This document shows positions 1-6,985 of a DNA stretch of 12,959 nucleotides, in pieces. Source of the DNA: DAMCZI01 sp032095175 (GTDB lineage: Bacteria > Bacillota > Clostridia > Clostridiales > Caloramatoraceae); the NCBI GenBank assembly GCA_032095175.1, contig DAMCZI010000074.1:1-12959 (forward strand), read 5' to 3'. A model generated the notes under the pieces. It was given only the letters and a program-made list of their open reading frames with translations. It was not told the origin of the DNA and ran no database searches. The number at the start of each line of letters is the position of its first letter. Position 1 is the stretch's first letter. A program made the position numbers and the translations under genes.

Positions 1-61
1 GGAGAAATCCCCGTGTCTACTCGCTCCAGCAAAAAAAGAAAATAATTGTCGATAGCTAATA

Positions 62-107
62 AAGCCATGGTCGCTGTCGCTCTCATGCTATGGGTTCAGG
101 TACCTCC
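62..107. repeat. Dispersed intergenic repeat R1
   Basis: This is one of three related segments of about 45 bp (R1 here, R2 at 1524-1568, R3 at 9858-9904). They share the pattern ATGGTYGYTGTCGCTCYCATG, then a GGGWTCAG block and an ACCT-like end. R1 reads CATGGTCGCTGTCGCTCTC near 66-84 and GGGTTCAGGTACCT near 92-105. All three lie between genes next to short or broken genes. It could be a small mobile repeat, an RNA element or a remnant; the function is unknown. The similarity is visible directly, the meaning is not. Confidence 0.55.
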
Positions 108-146
108 AAAAATTGTTATCTCTCATGGATACTTTCATGTTACCTA

Positions 147-332
147 TTATTTTGTAAAAGACTGTAGTTCTTTTAAACAATCATTACAGATAAATTCCTT
201 TTCACCAAGTATAGTCTTGGTTTTACCAGATTTCACTTCGCCACAGAGAGAACATCGTTGTTTTCCACAGCCAACCAAAGCAGTCATGCAAAGTATTATT
301 ATAAGAACTAAACCTGCAATATGTCTTTTCAT
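147..332 (-). CDS. Small lipoprotein with two CxxC motifs
   Basis: This encodes about 61 residues, likely a membrane-anchored lipoprotein of unknown function. The start at 332 is chosen because GAGGAG lies 9-10 bases upstream; the in-frame TTG at 350 would overlap that site. The protein begins MKRHIAG, followed by a hydrophobic stretch (LVLIIILCMTALVG) and a cysteine in a lipobox-like context (ALVGC, Cys22), so signal peptidase II processing is expected. The mature part is short and holds CSLCGE and CNDC, four cysteines spaced like a small zinc ribbon. It lies downstream of the peptidase relic on the same strand but is separated from it by a terminator at 431-475, so it is probably transcribed alone. 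I do not recognise a named family. Being a real gene is supported by the RBS, signal sequence and paired CxxC motifs. Confidence 0.75.
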   Translation of the reverse strand: MKRHIAGLVLIIILCMTALVGCGKQRCSLCGEVKSGKTKTILGEKEFICNDCLKELQSFTK

Positions 333-430
333 TAAAATTACACTCCTCAAAGTGCTATATTAAAATATATTGTACTATTTCTGTGATATAGAACTGAACT
401 TGAATTGTAATCTTATGAGGGAAAAATGAT

Positions 431-475
431 AATAGACTAATAGGTGTGCAGAATAAGCACATTTATTAGTCTATT
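431..475 (-). terminator. Hairpin terminator after the peptidase relic
   Basis: A 19-bp stem (431-449 with 457-475) has only G-T wobbles at two positions and a 7-base loop. Read on the minus strand it is followed by ATCATTTTT, which fits a rho-independent terminator for the peptidase gene at 1451-517. Confidence 0.7.
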
Positions 476-516
476 GATAGTTACCTGAAGAAGTGAAATA
501 ATTATTTTTGCTTTAC

Positions 517-1451
517 TTAGTGACTCTTATTTAACATCTTCATATGTTCACTTTTAATTATATCCCTTAGGGTATTAGCAGCTAAGCTTATGGCTTCTTC
601 ACTAAATGCATGCTTTAATCCCCCGGCTTTAAAGTTTCCTCATAGGTTCTACGCCCTAAATGCTTGCAGATATCTAAATATTTCTCATAGGTATTGTCAG
701 TGTGAAATACCAGTCCAATAGCATTCATATATGCAGACACATATCCTATTACATATTTAGGAAAAGAAATAAATGAATCAAACATAAAATAGTCTGCTCC
801 TTGATAAATCAAATCTTCAAACCCATCATATTCAAAGGGTAAATATTTTTTATTTATTTTCATATATTCCTGCGTAATCTCTTCTAAAGTTGCAGCTTCA
901 TTTTCATATAAATAATTTTCAAATTCATTTTCTGCACAGAATCTTAAAATATAGTCGACTACACCTATTGCATGTAAATATATCCACTTTGGATTATCTT
1001 TATCGTAAAATAAATCTGCGTATTGGTAAGCAAAAAACTCCATACTTCTAGATACTATTTCTGAAATATCAATTGTTGGTAATATATTAAATAAGGATTT
1101 GTGATTCAATGAAGACTGGAATTCTTGGAAACTGTGACCAAATTCATGAACAACATTGGATACATCATTGGGACTATTTTTAAAGCTACCAAAGATTGGA
1201 GCGATATTAATATCGTTAATATAATTTTGAAATGCAATACCAGGCATCTTTACGGGGGAATATTCCAAGTCAAATGCAGCTTGCTCTATTAACTTATCAA
1301 AATAATCCCCAGTTTCTTTACCCATAAGATGGAACATTTTCTGACAAGCCTTTAATAAGTTTCCATATGAAGGCTCTCCATCATTAAGCTTGTACATCCT
1401 ATCACATACTCTTATGGAATTTAAGCCTATATCTGATTTTTGTATCTCCCT
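517..1451 (-). pseudogene. Broken M3-family oligoendopeptidase (PepF-like)
   Basis: The reading frame at 1397-615 gives 260 residues matching the C-terminal half of M3 zinc metallopeptidases, which cleave oligopeptides in the cytoplasm and are usually about 560-600 residues. The active site is intact: HEFGHSFQEF around residue 84 (two zinc histidines and the catalytic Glu), with the third ligand likely the Glu in SRSMEFFA about 27 residues later. Two lesions are visible. First, family-like sequence continues upstream of the ATG (DIGLNSIRVCDRMYKL, compare the GLDKLRPWDL region of the family) until an in-frame TGA at 1452-1454, and no N-terminal lobe is present. Second, the frame stops at 615-617 right after KPG, but adding one base to the five-C run at 620-624 would restore a natural tail (GGLKHAFSEEAIS...) ending at a TAA at 517-519. 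A single-base error in the assembly could explain the second lesion but not the missing N-terminal half. Confidence 0.8.
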
Positions 1452-1523
1452 TCACCTATTATATAAGTCCATAATGCTTATTCTATATATGTTAAAAAAA
1501 CCCTATTTTTTAGAGCAAATAAA

Positions 1524-1568
1524 AAGCATGGTTGTTGTCGCTCCCATGCTATAGGGTCAGATTTCTGA
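1524..1568. repeat. Dispersed intergenic repeat R2
   Basis: This second copy of the R family reads AAGCATGGTTGTTGTCGCTC, then CCATGCTATAGGGTCAG. GCATGG and CCATGC form a small internal stem. It lies between the 5' end of the peptidase relic and the sigma-54 regulator. The rest of 1452-1701 shows no gene and no convincing promoter. Confidence 0.55.
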
Positions 1569-1701
1569 AAACAAATATATAATTCACTATGGAGTGTAAA
1601 CACGGTTTTGAATAAATGTGCTATTATAAAAAATGAAGACTATCGCTATTTTTAAGTGCAGTTCACATGATTTTAATTGAAATATGCAAAGGAGATGCAA
1701 A

Positions 1702-3606
1702 TTGAAAAAAGATATTGAAAATAAGATAGCAGTACTTTTGCCATATGATGAGCTATTGAACTTTGCTCAGGAAGTTGCTAATGAAGCCAATATTAATATC
1801 ATAGTTGAAAAAATTAATTCAACAAATGTGGCAGAGGTAGCTCGTCAAGTCCGAAAAAAAGGTGTAGAAGTTGTAATTTCTCGAGGAAATCTAGCAAATG
1901 AAATTAGTAATGCAATTGATGTTGAAATGGTTCCCATTACTTTAACAGGATATGAGTTCATGGAAGTGTTATATAAATATAATGATTTTAATCAGCCAAT
2001 AGGCATTGTTGAAAACAAGGATTTCATATATGGATGTCATAGAATTAATAAAATGCTGAAGCTTGACCTCCATTATTATCAAGTAAATAATGTTAATGAA
2101 TTCTCTTATCAAACTCAATGTGCAATTGAAGATGGTATGAAGCTTTTGATTGGCGGGAGTTGGGGAATTGAGGTTAGAAAATATTTAGACGATTATAATA
2201 TTAAATATGATATGCTTCATTCACAAAAACCTTCAGTTAAGCATGCAATTGACAATGCTATTTCCTTGTTTTATGCCAAAAGACGTGAAAAGAACAAACA
2301 TCAAATTCTTGAGACAGTTTTAGATTTTTCCCAAAGTGGTATTGTGGTGGTGAATGATAGAGATGAAATTATCAATATCAATCCATCTGCAGAGCAGATT
2401 TTACGAATAGATGAAAAAATGACTGTCGGCCATAAAAGTTCTGAAATGCTTCCTAAGTTACAATTAAATTATATATTAAAATCCATGAAAGCTGAAATGG
2501 GGACTACAGAAAATTATTTTGGCAACTCGGTGGTGATTGACCGTGTCCCTATGGTGGTAAACAATGAGGTTAAGGGTGCTATCGCTTTTATTCAAAGAGC
2601 TACAGAAATTGTGACTATGGAAAGTAACTTGCGAAGGGATCTGGCTCAAAGAGGATTAACAGCTAAACACTCATTTAAGAATATTTTAGGGAAAAGTACT
2701 TCCATTCTCTCAACTATACATTTGGCTAAAGCTTACAGCAATATCGACTCAACTGTACTTATTACAGGTGAGACTGGTACAGGAAAGGAATTGTTTGTCC
2801 AGTCAATTCATAATGAGAGCAGTAGGAGAAGTAACCCCTTTGTGGCTATCAATTGCTCAGCATTACCAACCAATCTGTTAGAGAGTGAACTCTTTGGCTA
2901 TAAGGATGGTGCCTTCACTGGAGCAAAAAAAGGAGGTAAAATCGGACTTTTCGAGCTTGCTCACAGAGGAACCATTTTTCTTGATGAGATTGGGGAGATA
3001 GATAAAAGTATTCAAGCAAAGCTTCTTCGTGTTTTACAGGAGCACGAGGTAATGCGAGTTGGAGATGATCGTGTTATTCCTATAGATGTACGTGTTATCG
3101 CTGCAACTAATCGAGATTTATATGATGAAGTGCAGCGAGGAAATTATCGTCAGGATTTATATTACCGCTTAAATGTGCTTAATCTTTGCCTACCGCCCCT
3201 TAGGGAAAGAAAAGGGGATATTGAAATTTTGATGGATAGATTTAGAGAGAATATTAATAAAAAGCTAAATTGTGAAATAGAAGGGTTTTCCCCAGAGGTT
3301 ATGCAGCTTATGCATAGCTATAGTTGGCCAGGTAATATTAGAGAACTGGAAAACATAATGGAAAAATTGCTGTTGCTAACGGAAACTAGAATTATTGGCG
3401 CTGAAATGATTCCATTTATTGAAAGTTGTATGCATCGTGAAAAACCTAAGGATATGGTGAAAACACAGCAGACAATTTGGATGATGGAAATAGAGGCAAT
3501 ACAGGCTGCACTGCAGAATAATAATGGGAATAAGACTCAAGCAGCGAAACAACTTGGTATTGATAGAACAACGCTAATTAGAAAAATTAAAATGTATGAT
3601 TTATAA
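1702..3606 (+). CDS. Sigma-54-dependent activator, PrpR_N/PAS/AAA+/Fis HTH
   Basis: This is an enhancer-binding activator of about 634 residues that would use ATP to open sigma-54 promoters. The TTG at 1702 is preferred: AAAGGAG lies 7 bases upstream, whereas the in-frame ATG at 1684 has no RBS. Domains by residue: PrpR_N about 8-190 (SRGNLANEI motif; this domain senses a small molecule, often an organic acid-derived ligand), PAS about 200-310 (SGIVVVNDRDEIININPSAE), AAA+ about 325-555, and a C-terminal Fis-type HTH (NKTQAAKQLGIDRTTLIRKI). Walker A is GETGTGKE at about 356, the sigma-54-contacting GAFTGA loop is intact at about 403, and Walker B is FLDEIGE with D428/E429. The gene ends in a strong terminator and lies just upstream of a -24/-12 promoter, so it very probably controls the permease/dehydratase operon. 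The ligand cannot be read from the sequence; a sugar acid or its 2-keto-3-deoxy product is the natural guess. Confidence 0.93.
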   Translation: MKKDIENKIAVLLPYDELLNFAQEVANEANINIIVEKINSTNVAEVARQVRKKGVEVVISRGNLANEISNAIDVEMVPITLTGYEFMEVLYKYNDFNQPIGIVENKDFIYGCHRINKMLKLDLHYYQVNNVNEFSYQTQCAIEDGMKLLIGGSWGIEVRKYLDDYNIKYDMLHSQKPSVKHAIDNAISLFYAKRREKNKHQILETVLDFSQSGIVVVNDRDEIININPSAEQILRIDEKMTVGHKSSEMLPKLQLNYILKSMKAEMGTTENYFGNSVVIDRVPMVVNNEVKGAIAFIQRATEIVTMESNLRRDLAQRGLTAKHSFKNILGKSTSILSTIHLAKAYSNIDSTVLITGETGTGKELFVQSIHNESSRRSNPFVAINCSALPTNLLESELFGYKDGAFTGAKKGGKIGLFELAHRGTIFLDEIGEIDKSIQAKLLRVLQEHEVMRVGDDRVIPIDVRVIAATNRDLYDEVQRGNYRQDLYYRLNVLNLCLPPLRERKGDIEILMDRFRENINKKLNCEIEGFSPEVMQLMHSYSWPGNIRELENIMEKLLLLTETRIIGAEMIPFIESCMHREKPKDMVKTQQTIWMMEIEAIQAALQNNNGNKTQAAKQLGIDRTTLIRKIKMYDL

Positions 3607-3618
3607 TAATAGACATTT

Positions 3619-3671
3619 AATAAAATGTGGTATTTTGCAACATCAACTGTTGTAAAATACCACATTTTATT
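3619..3671 (+). terminator. Long hairpin terminator after the regulator
   Basis: A 24-bp stem with one G-T wobble (3619-3642 with 3648-3671) and a 5-base loop starts 12 bases after the regulator stop codon. It begins AATAAAATGTGG and ends CCACATTTTATT. It is symmetrical, so it may work in both directions. The near-loop part TTGCAACA/TGTTGTAA also resembles a protein-binding palindrome. Confidence 0.8.
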
Positions 3672-3900
3672 ATTGGGCAGTATATAGACAAGTTTATATA
3701 TTATAATCTTAACTTATTTTATAAAAAGATAACTGTTGCTTTTATGATAATCCAGGGAGCTAGAATTTGAATAAATGGAGGTTATCTACTAATTAGAGTA
3801 CAAAGTAAATGGAATTTAAGGAAAATGATGTAGAAAATGTACTATGGGCAATGATGTAAATTCACTGGGTTAAACAAATATCTGTTGTCCCCAGGAAATT

Positions 3901-3916
3901 TGGCATGATAATTGCT
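3901..3916 (+). promoter_or_regulatory. Sigma-54 (-24/-12) promoter of the permease operon
   Basis: TGGCATGATAATTGCT matches the consensus TGGCACGNNNNTTGCW at every defined position but one, with exact GG-to-GC spacing. The -12 GC is at 3914-3915, placing the transcription start near 3927, about 80 bases before the permease ATG. It lies 295 bases after the sigma-54 activator gene, the usual arrangement. The 3672-3900 stretch should hold the enhancer sites. Candidates are CTGTTG boxes at 3647, 3733 and 3882, and a direct repeat AATGATGTA at 3824 and 3850; these are suggestions only. Confidence 0.88.
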
Positions 3917-4005
3917 TATTAATATAGTGACCGGTCAAAATATTGAATTTTCAAAAAAGTATGGCTTCTATTTATAATAAATTAAAATGGAAAGGAGCAG
4001 TTATA

Positions 4006-5004
4006 ATGAAAATATTAGATAGCGTAAAAAAGATACCTGGAGGACTCATGGTAGTTCCTCTTTTAACAGGTTCAATTATTAATACATTTTTCCCTAAGAT
4101 TATGGAATTAGGCGGTTTGCATAGTGCAGTTTTTTCAAAGGCAGCAGCAACTCCCGCTATTGCATTCTTCCTTGTATGTGTAGGAGCTCAAATTGATTTT
4201 AAAAATGCTCCTCAAGCTATCAAACGTGGTGGAGTTTTGCTTTTGGTAAAATTTCTTGCTGGAGCAATCTTTGGCTATATCATAGGCAAAGTTTGTGGAC
4301 CTGCTGGATTTTTGGGCATTTCTTCATTAGCTATTATAAGCAGCGTAACGAATTCAAACGGAGGCCTTTTTATGGCTCTAGCAGGTGAGTTCGGAGATTC
4401 AACTGATATTGCTTCCCAGGCTGTTTTGAATATAAACGATGGACCTTTCTTAACTCTAGTTGCACTGGGTGCCACTGGTATGGCAAATATTCCATTTATG
4501 AGTCTGCTGGTTGCAATTTCTCCAATTTTGTTTGGGTGTATCCTTGGAAACCTTGATCGAAAAATAAAAGAATTCCTTGCTCCTGGACTTGCTATTTTAA
4601 TTCCCTTCTTTGCTTTTGGATTAGGAGCAGGTATTAAGCTAACTAACGTTGTTTCTGCTGGATTCTCAGGTATCCTACTAGGTGTTTTAGTTGTTGCTGT
4701 CAGTGGTATACCATTGTTTTTCGCTGACCGTTACATAAATCGTCGCCCTGGATATGCTGCAGCAGCAGCATCAAGTGCTGCCGGAAATTCAGTTGCAACA
4801 CCAGCAGCTGTAGCCTTGGCAGTTCCTGCTTTTGCTCCATTAGTAGAGACAGCAACTGCACAAATAGCAGCGGCTGTTATTGTAACCACTATTTTGACTC
4901 CGATCCTTACTACCTATGTTGCTAAGAAATATGGTTGCCCAAAGATGGGAATGGAAGCTTTTGAAGCAAAGTTCGTCAAAAATAAAAAGAAAGCTGAAGC
5001 TTAA
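4006..5004 (+). CDS. kdgT: 2-keto-3-deoxygluconate permease (KdgT family)
   Basis: This 332-residue integral membrane protein probably imports 2-keto-3-deoxygluconate or a related sugar acid by cation symport. The ATG at 4006 follows AAAGGAG by 8 bases; the frame is open further upstream from 3943 but without an RBS there. The start KKIPGGLMVVPLLTGSIINT and the later SSVTNSNGGLFMAL, NINDGPFLTLVALG and SSAAGNSVATPAAVAL are typical of the KdgT family, and the length fits (about 310-330). Roughly ten hydrophobic segments are separated by short loops, and the C-terminus is a lysine-rich cytoplasmic tail. It is the first gene after the sigma-54 promoter and is followed by an altronate dehydratase, so the substrate is probably an aldonic or uronic acid derivative. 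Specificity within the family varies and is not settled by sequence alone. Confidence 0.9.
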   Translation: MKILDSVKKIPGGLMVVPLLTGSIINTFFPKIMELGGLHSAVFSKAAATPAIAFFLVCVGAQIDFKNAPQAIKRGGVLLLVKFLAGAIFGYIIGKVCGPAGFLGISSLAIISSVTNSNGGLFMALAGEFGDSTDIASQAVLNINDGPFLTLVALGATGMANIPFMSLLVAISPILFGCILGNLDRKIKEFLAPGLAILIPFFAFGLGAGIKLTNVVSAGFSGILLGVLVVAVSGIPLFFADRYINRRPGYAAAAASSAAGNSVATPAAVALAVPAFAPLVETATAQIAAAVIVTTILTPILTTYVAKKYGCPKMGMEAFEAKFVKNKKKAEA

Positions 5005-5014
5005 ACTTTAATCA

Positions 5015-5246
5015 ATATAGGCTGCAATATAATTTTTTACATATTATCTTCACAAAAAGATAATATATGATGATTATATTAATCGCGCTAAAGATTTTAC
5101 ATTGGGTATTGCACGATTAATGAATCAAGGAATATGATTTCGCATAAATGTTTAGGGTCAAGCAATGTAGAATCATTTATGCGAAACATATAGATTCTAG
5201 GGTTTTTGTGAAGATGAAATGTAATAAAATTATTGCAGCTTATATG
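5015..5246. repeat. MITE-like element: 45-bp inverted repeats around structured copy A
   Basis: The left arm 5015-5059 is nearly the reverse complement of the right arm 5202-5246. Both contain GCTGCAATA/TATTGCAGC at the outer side and TCTTCACAAAAA/TTTTTGTGAAGA at the inner side, with a few mismatches and a bulge between. The arms enclose 142 bases that include structured copy A (5081-5193). There is no ORF inside. The layout fits a miniature inverted-repeat transposable element or a large folded RNA. It fills nearly all of the 307-base gap between the permease and the dehydratase small subunit. Confidence 0.7.
5081..5193 (+). repeat. Structured repeat, copy A (two hairpins)
   Basis: This is about 113 bases, repeated with divergence at 6791-6902 (copy B). 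Hairpin 1 pairs ATTAATCGCGC (5078-5088) with GCACGATTAAT (5111-5121), leaving one C-A mismatch. Hairpin 2 pairs 5132-5150 (ATATGATTTCGCATAAATG) with 5174-5191 (CATTTATGCGAAACATAT), leaving one bulged A and a 23-base loop. The stems are better conserved than the first loop. Whether it acts as RNA (stability, attenuation) or as DNA is unknown. Confidence 0.7.
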
Positions 5247-5311
5247 AAAAAGATAAAATTAAATTTATTTTGATATTACTACCTGAAGAAACGGTAGAGA
5301 AGGAGGCAATG

Positions 5312-5608
5312 ATGAAAGCGAATACAATTTTGCTAAACAGCAAAGATAATGTAGTCACAGCATCATGTGACATCCAAAAGGGTGATACTATTGCATATTT
5401 TAAAGATGATAAGCTCCATACAATAACGGCTATTGATAATATTCCTATTTGGAATAAAGCAGCCATTTCGCCCATCACTAACAGGGATTCTATAATAAAA
5501 TATGGTGAAATAATTGGAGCTGCAATGGAAGATATTGCTGTTGGAGCGTATGTGTCTCATCTAAATATTATGAGTATTCCTAGAGATTATGAAACTGAAA
5601 TGGAATAG
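5312..5608 (+). CDS. Altronate dehydratase small subunit (UxaA N-terminal, SAF domain)
   Basis: This is a 98-residue SAF-domain protein corresponding to the N-terminal part of UxaA-family dehydratases. In those enzymes it partners the large subunit in removing water from a 2,3-dihydroxy acid to give a 2-keto-3-deoxy acid. AGGAGG at 5301-5306 precedes two adjacent ATG codons (5309 and 5312); 5312 has the better 5-base spacing. Family features are VTASCDIQKGDTI early, then GEIIGAAMEDIAVGAYVSHLN, where the GxYVxxxN segment is the typical end of the SAF fold. It is 12 bases from the large-subunit gene, so the two are translated together. In Escherichia coli the two parts are one polypeptide; the split form also occurs in sulfolactate lyase SuyAB, so the substrate is not certain. 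Confidence 0.85.
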   Translation: MKANTILLNSKDNVVTASCDIQKGDTIAYFKDDKLHTITAIDNIPIWNKAAISPITNRDSIIKYGEIIGAAMEDIAVGAYVSHLNIMSIPRDYETEME

Positions 5609-5620
5609 GGGGGATTAGTT

Positions 5621-6781
5621 GTGAATTTTATGGGATATAAAAGACCCGATGGAAAAGTAGGTGTCAGAAACCATGTTCTTATACTTCCTACCTGTGCATG
5701 TGCTAGTGAAACATGTAGAATTATTGCTTCGCAGGTAAAGGGAAGTGTAAATGTAATTATGCAGGCTGGATGTGCTGAAGTTAAAGGAAATGAAGATATT
5801 ACACAGAGAGTTGTTACTGGTTTTGCAGTAAATCCAAATGTTTATGGAATAGTTGTTATTGGTCTTGGATGTGAAAACCAATCACATAAAAGCGTAAAGG
5901 CCTCCATTGAAAAGGTTACCAATAAGCCTGTAGTTTCCTTTGGTATACAGGATGAAGGTGGCACTGTAAACACTATTAATAAGGCAGTTAAAGCTGCTCG
6001 TACTATGGTTGAAGAGGCTTCTAAGCTGATAAGAGAACCTTTTGACATTTCTAAACTTATGTTGGGCATTGAGTGTGGCGGTTCTGATGCAACATCCGGA
6101 TTAGCAGCTAATCCTGCTGTTGGAAACTTAAGTGATCGTCTTGTTGATCTTGGGGCTTCTGCTATGATAAGTGAGACTCCAGAGTTTATTGGAGCTGAGC
6201 ATATTCTTGCTCGAAGAGGTGCAACGCCTGAAATTCATGATAGGATTATTGCTATATGCCGTGACTATGAAACTCATTTGGCAGGGGTTAATCAGGATCT
6301 TAGAACAGGCCAGCCTACTCCAGGTAACAAAGCTGGTGGTCTTTCTACCATTGAGGAGAAGTCTTTAGGCTGCATTTACAAGGGAGGCACAAGACCAGTT
6401 GTAGAAGTCGTTGAATATGCTGAAATTCCTACAAAGACTGGAGCTATTATTATGGATACTCCAGGATATGATGTTGCTTCTGTCACAGCTATGGTTGCAG
6501 GAGGATGTCAGGTTATTATATTTACTACTGGAAGAGGTACTCCAACAGGAATTGCCTTAGCTCCTGTTATTAAGGTTACAGGTAATAAAACTACTTATCA
6601 GAATATGATAGATAATATGGATATTGATGTGAGTTCTATCATTACCGGAGAGAGTTCCATTGAAGAAATGGGTGGCATGCTGTTGGATGAACTAGTAGAA
6701 GTATCTGATGGTAAAATTACAAAAGCAGAGTCTTTCGGTTTTTCAGATATATGCATTGATAGAATCTGCAGATTTATTTAG
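5621..6781 (+). CDS. Altronate dehydratase large subunit (UxaA C-terminal family)
   Basis: This is 386 residues, the size expected for the catalytic large subunit of split altronate dehydratases (GD_AH family, with galactarate dehydratase and sulfolactate lyase SuyB). It should act in the cytoplasm with the SAF subunit on an aldonate such as D-altronate, giving 2-keto-3-deoxygluconate. The GTG start at 5621 follows AGGGGGG by 7 bases; an ATG three codons later lacks that spacing. Typical motifs are GYKRPDGKVGVRNHVLILPT at the start, cysteines in PTCACAS, a GLGCENQS block, ECGGSDATSG around 150, and IIMDTPGYDVASVT with TTGRGTPTG near the end. Family members use a metal or Fe-S centre bound by conserved cysteines. 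The gene context (KdgT before, DRE-TIM enzyme after) favours a sugar acid over sulfolactate, but this is inference. Confidence 0.88.
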   Translation: MNFMGYKRPDGKVGVRNHVLILPTCACASETCRIIASQVKGSVNVIMQAGCAEVKGNEDITQRVVTGFAVNPNVYGIVVIGLGCENQSHKSVKASIEKVTNKPVVSFGIQDEGGTVNTINKAVKAARTMVEEASKLIREPFDISKLMLGIECGGSDATSGLAANPAVGNLSDRLVDLGASAMISETPEFIGAEHILARRGATPEIHDRIIAICRDYETHLAGVNQDLRTGQPTPGNKAGGLSTIEEKSLGCIYKGGTRPVVEVVEYAEIPTKTGAIIMDTPGYDVASVTAMVAGGCQVIIFTTGRGTPTGIALAPVIKVTGNKTTYQNMIDNMDIDVSSIITGESSIEEMGGMLLDELVEVSDGKITKAESFGFSDICIDRICRFI

Positions 6782-6790
6782 TCATTTATA

Positions 6791-6902
6791 AATCGCAATA
6801 AAGATTTTTAATAATATATATTGCAATTTATGAATCAAGGAATATGATTTTGCATAAATGTTTAAGACAAGCAATATAGAATCATTTATGCGAAACATAT
6901 AG
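6791..6902 (+). repeat. Structured repeat, copy B (two hairpins)
   Basis: This copy starts 10 bases after the dehydratase stop codon and is collinear with copy A over 112 bases. Hairpin 1 pairs 6784-6800 with 6819-6835 (core ATAAATCGCAATA with TATTGCAATTTAT), again with one C-A mismatch at the same place. Hairpin 2 pairs 6842-6860 with 6883-6900; a C in copy A is T here, turning a G-C into a G-T pair. The 45-bp outer arms found around copy A are missing. Confidence 0.7.
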
Positions 6903-6915
6903 TAGATTATAGTGA

Positions 6916-6952
6916 TGTTCAGATGGAGGATAACGGATAATCCATCTGAACA
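6916..6952 (+). terminator. Intra-operon hairpin before the DRE-TIM gene
   Basis: A perfect 12-bp stem, TGTTCAGATGGA (6916-6927) with TCCATCTGAACA (6941-6952), has a 13-base loop and is followed by AATTTTATATGTTTTT. It lies 33 bases before the next ATG. It could be a partial terminator or attenuator that lowers DRE-TIM gene expression relative to the dehydratase. The T stretch is interrupted, so full termination is unlikely. Confidence 0.55.
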
Positions 6953-6985
6953 ATTTTATATGTTTTTACAAGGAGGCATAATAAA

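Noticed and set aside
1..45. Open frame from the window edge ending at a TAA (GEIPVSTRSSKKRK)
   Set aside because: Only 14 codons are visible and other frames are also open here. It may be the C-terminus of an upstream gene, but nothing supports that choice.
46..363. Plus-strand open frame of 105 codons
   Set aside because: It is opposite the lipoprotein gene, which has a good RBS, signal peptide and CxxC pairs. The plus-strand frame has no RBS and no protein-like pattern.
4275..4475. Minus-strand frame inside the permease gene
   Set aside because: It is a shadow of the clearly coding kdgT frame, without RBS.
5230..5560. Two minus-strand frames over the dehydratase small subunit
   Set aside because: They are shadows of a recognised SAF-domain gene.
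5615..6368. Minus and plus alternative frames inside the dehydratase large subunit
   Set aside because: They overlap the recognised UxaA-family frame and have no family features or RBS.
5015..6902. CRISPR-like reading of the repeated element
   Set aside because: There are only two copies, 1.7 kb apart, too long for CRISPR repeats, with no spacers and no cas genes.
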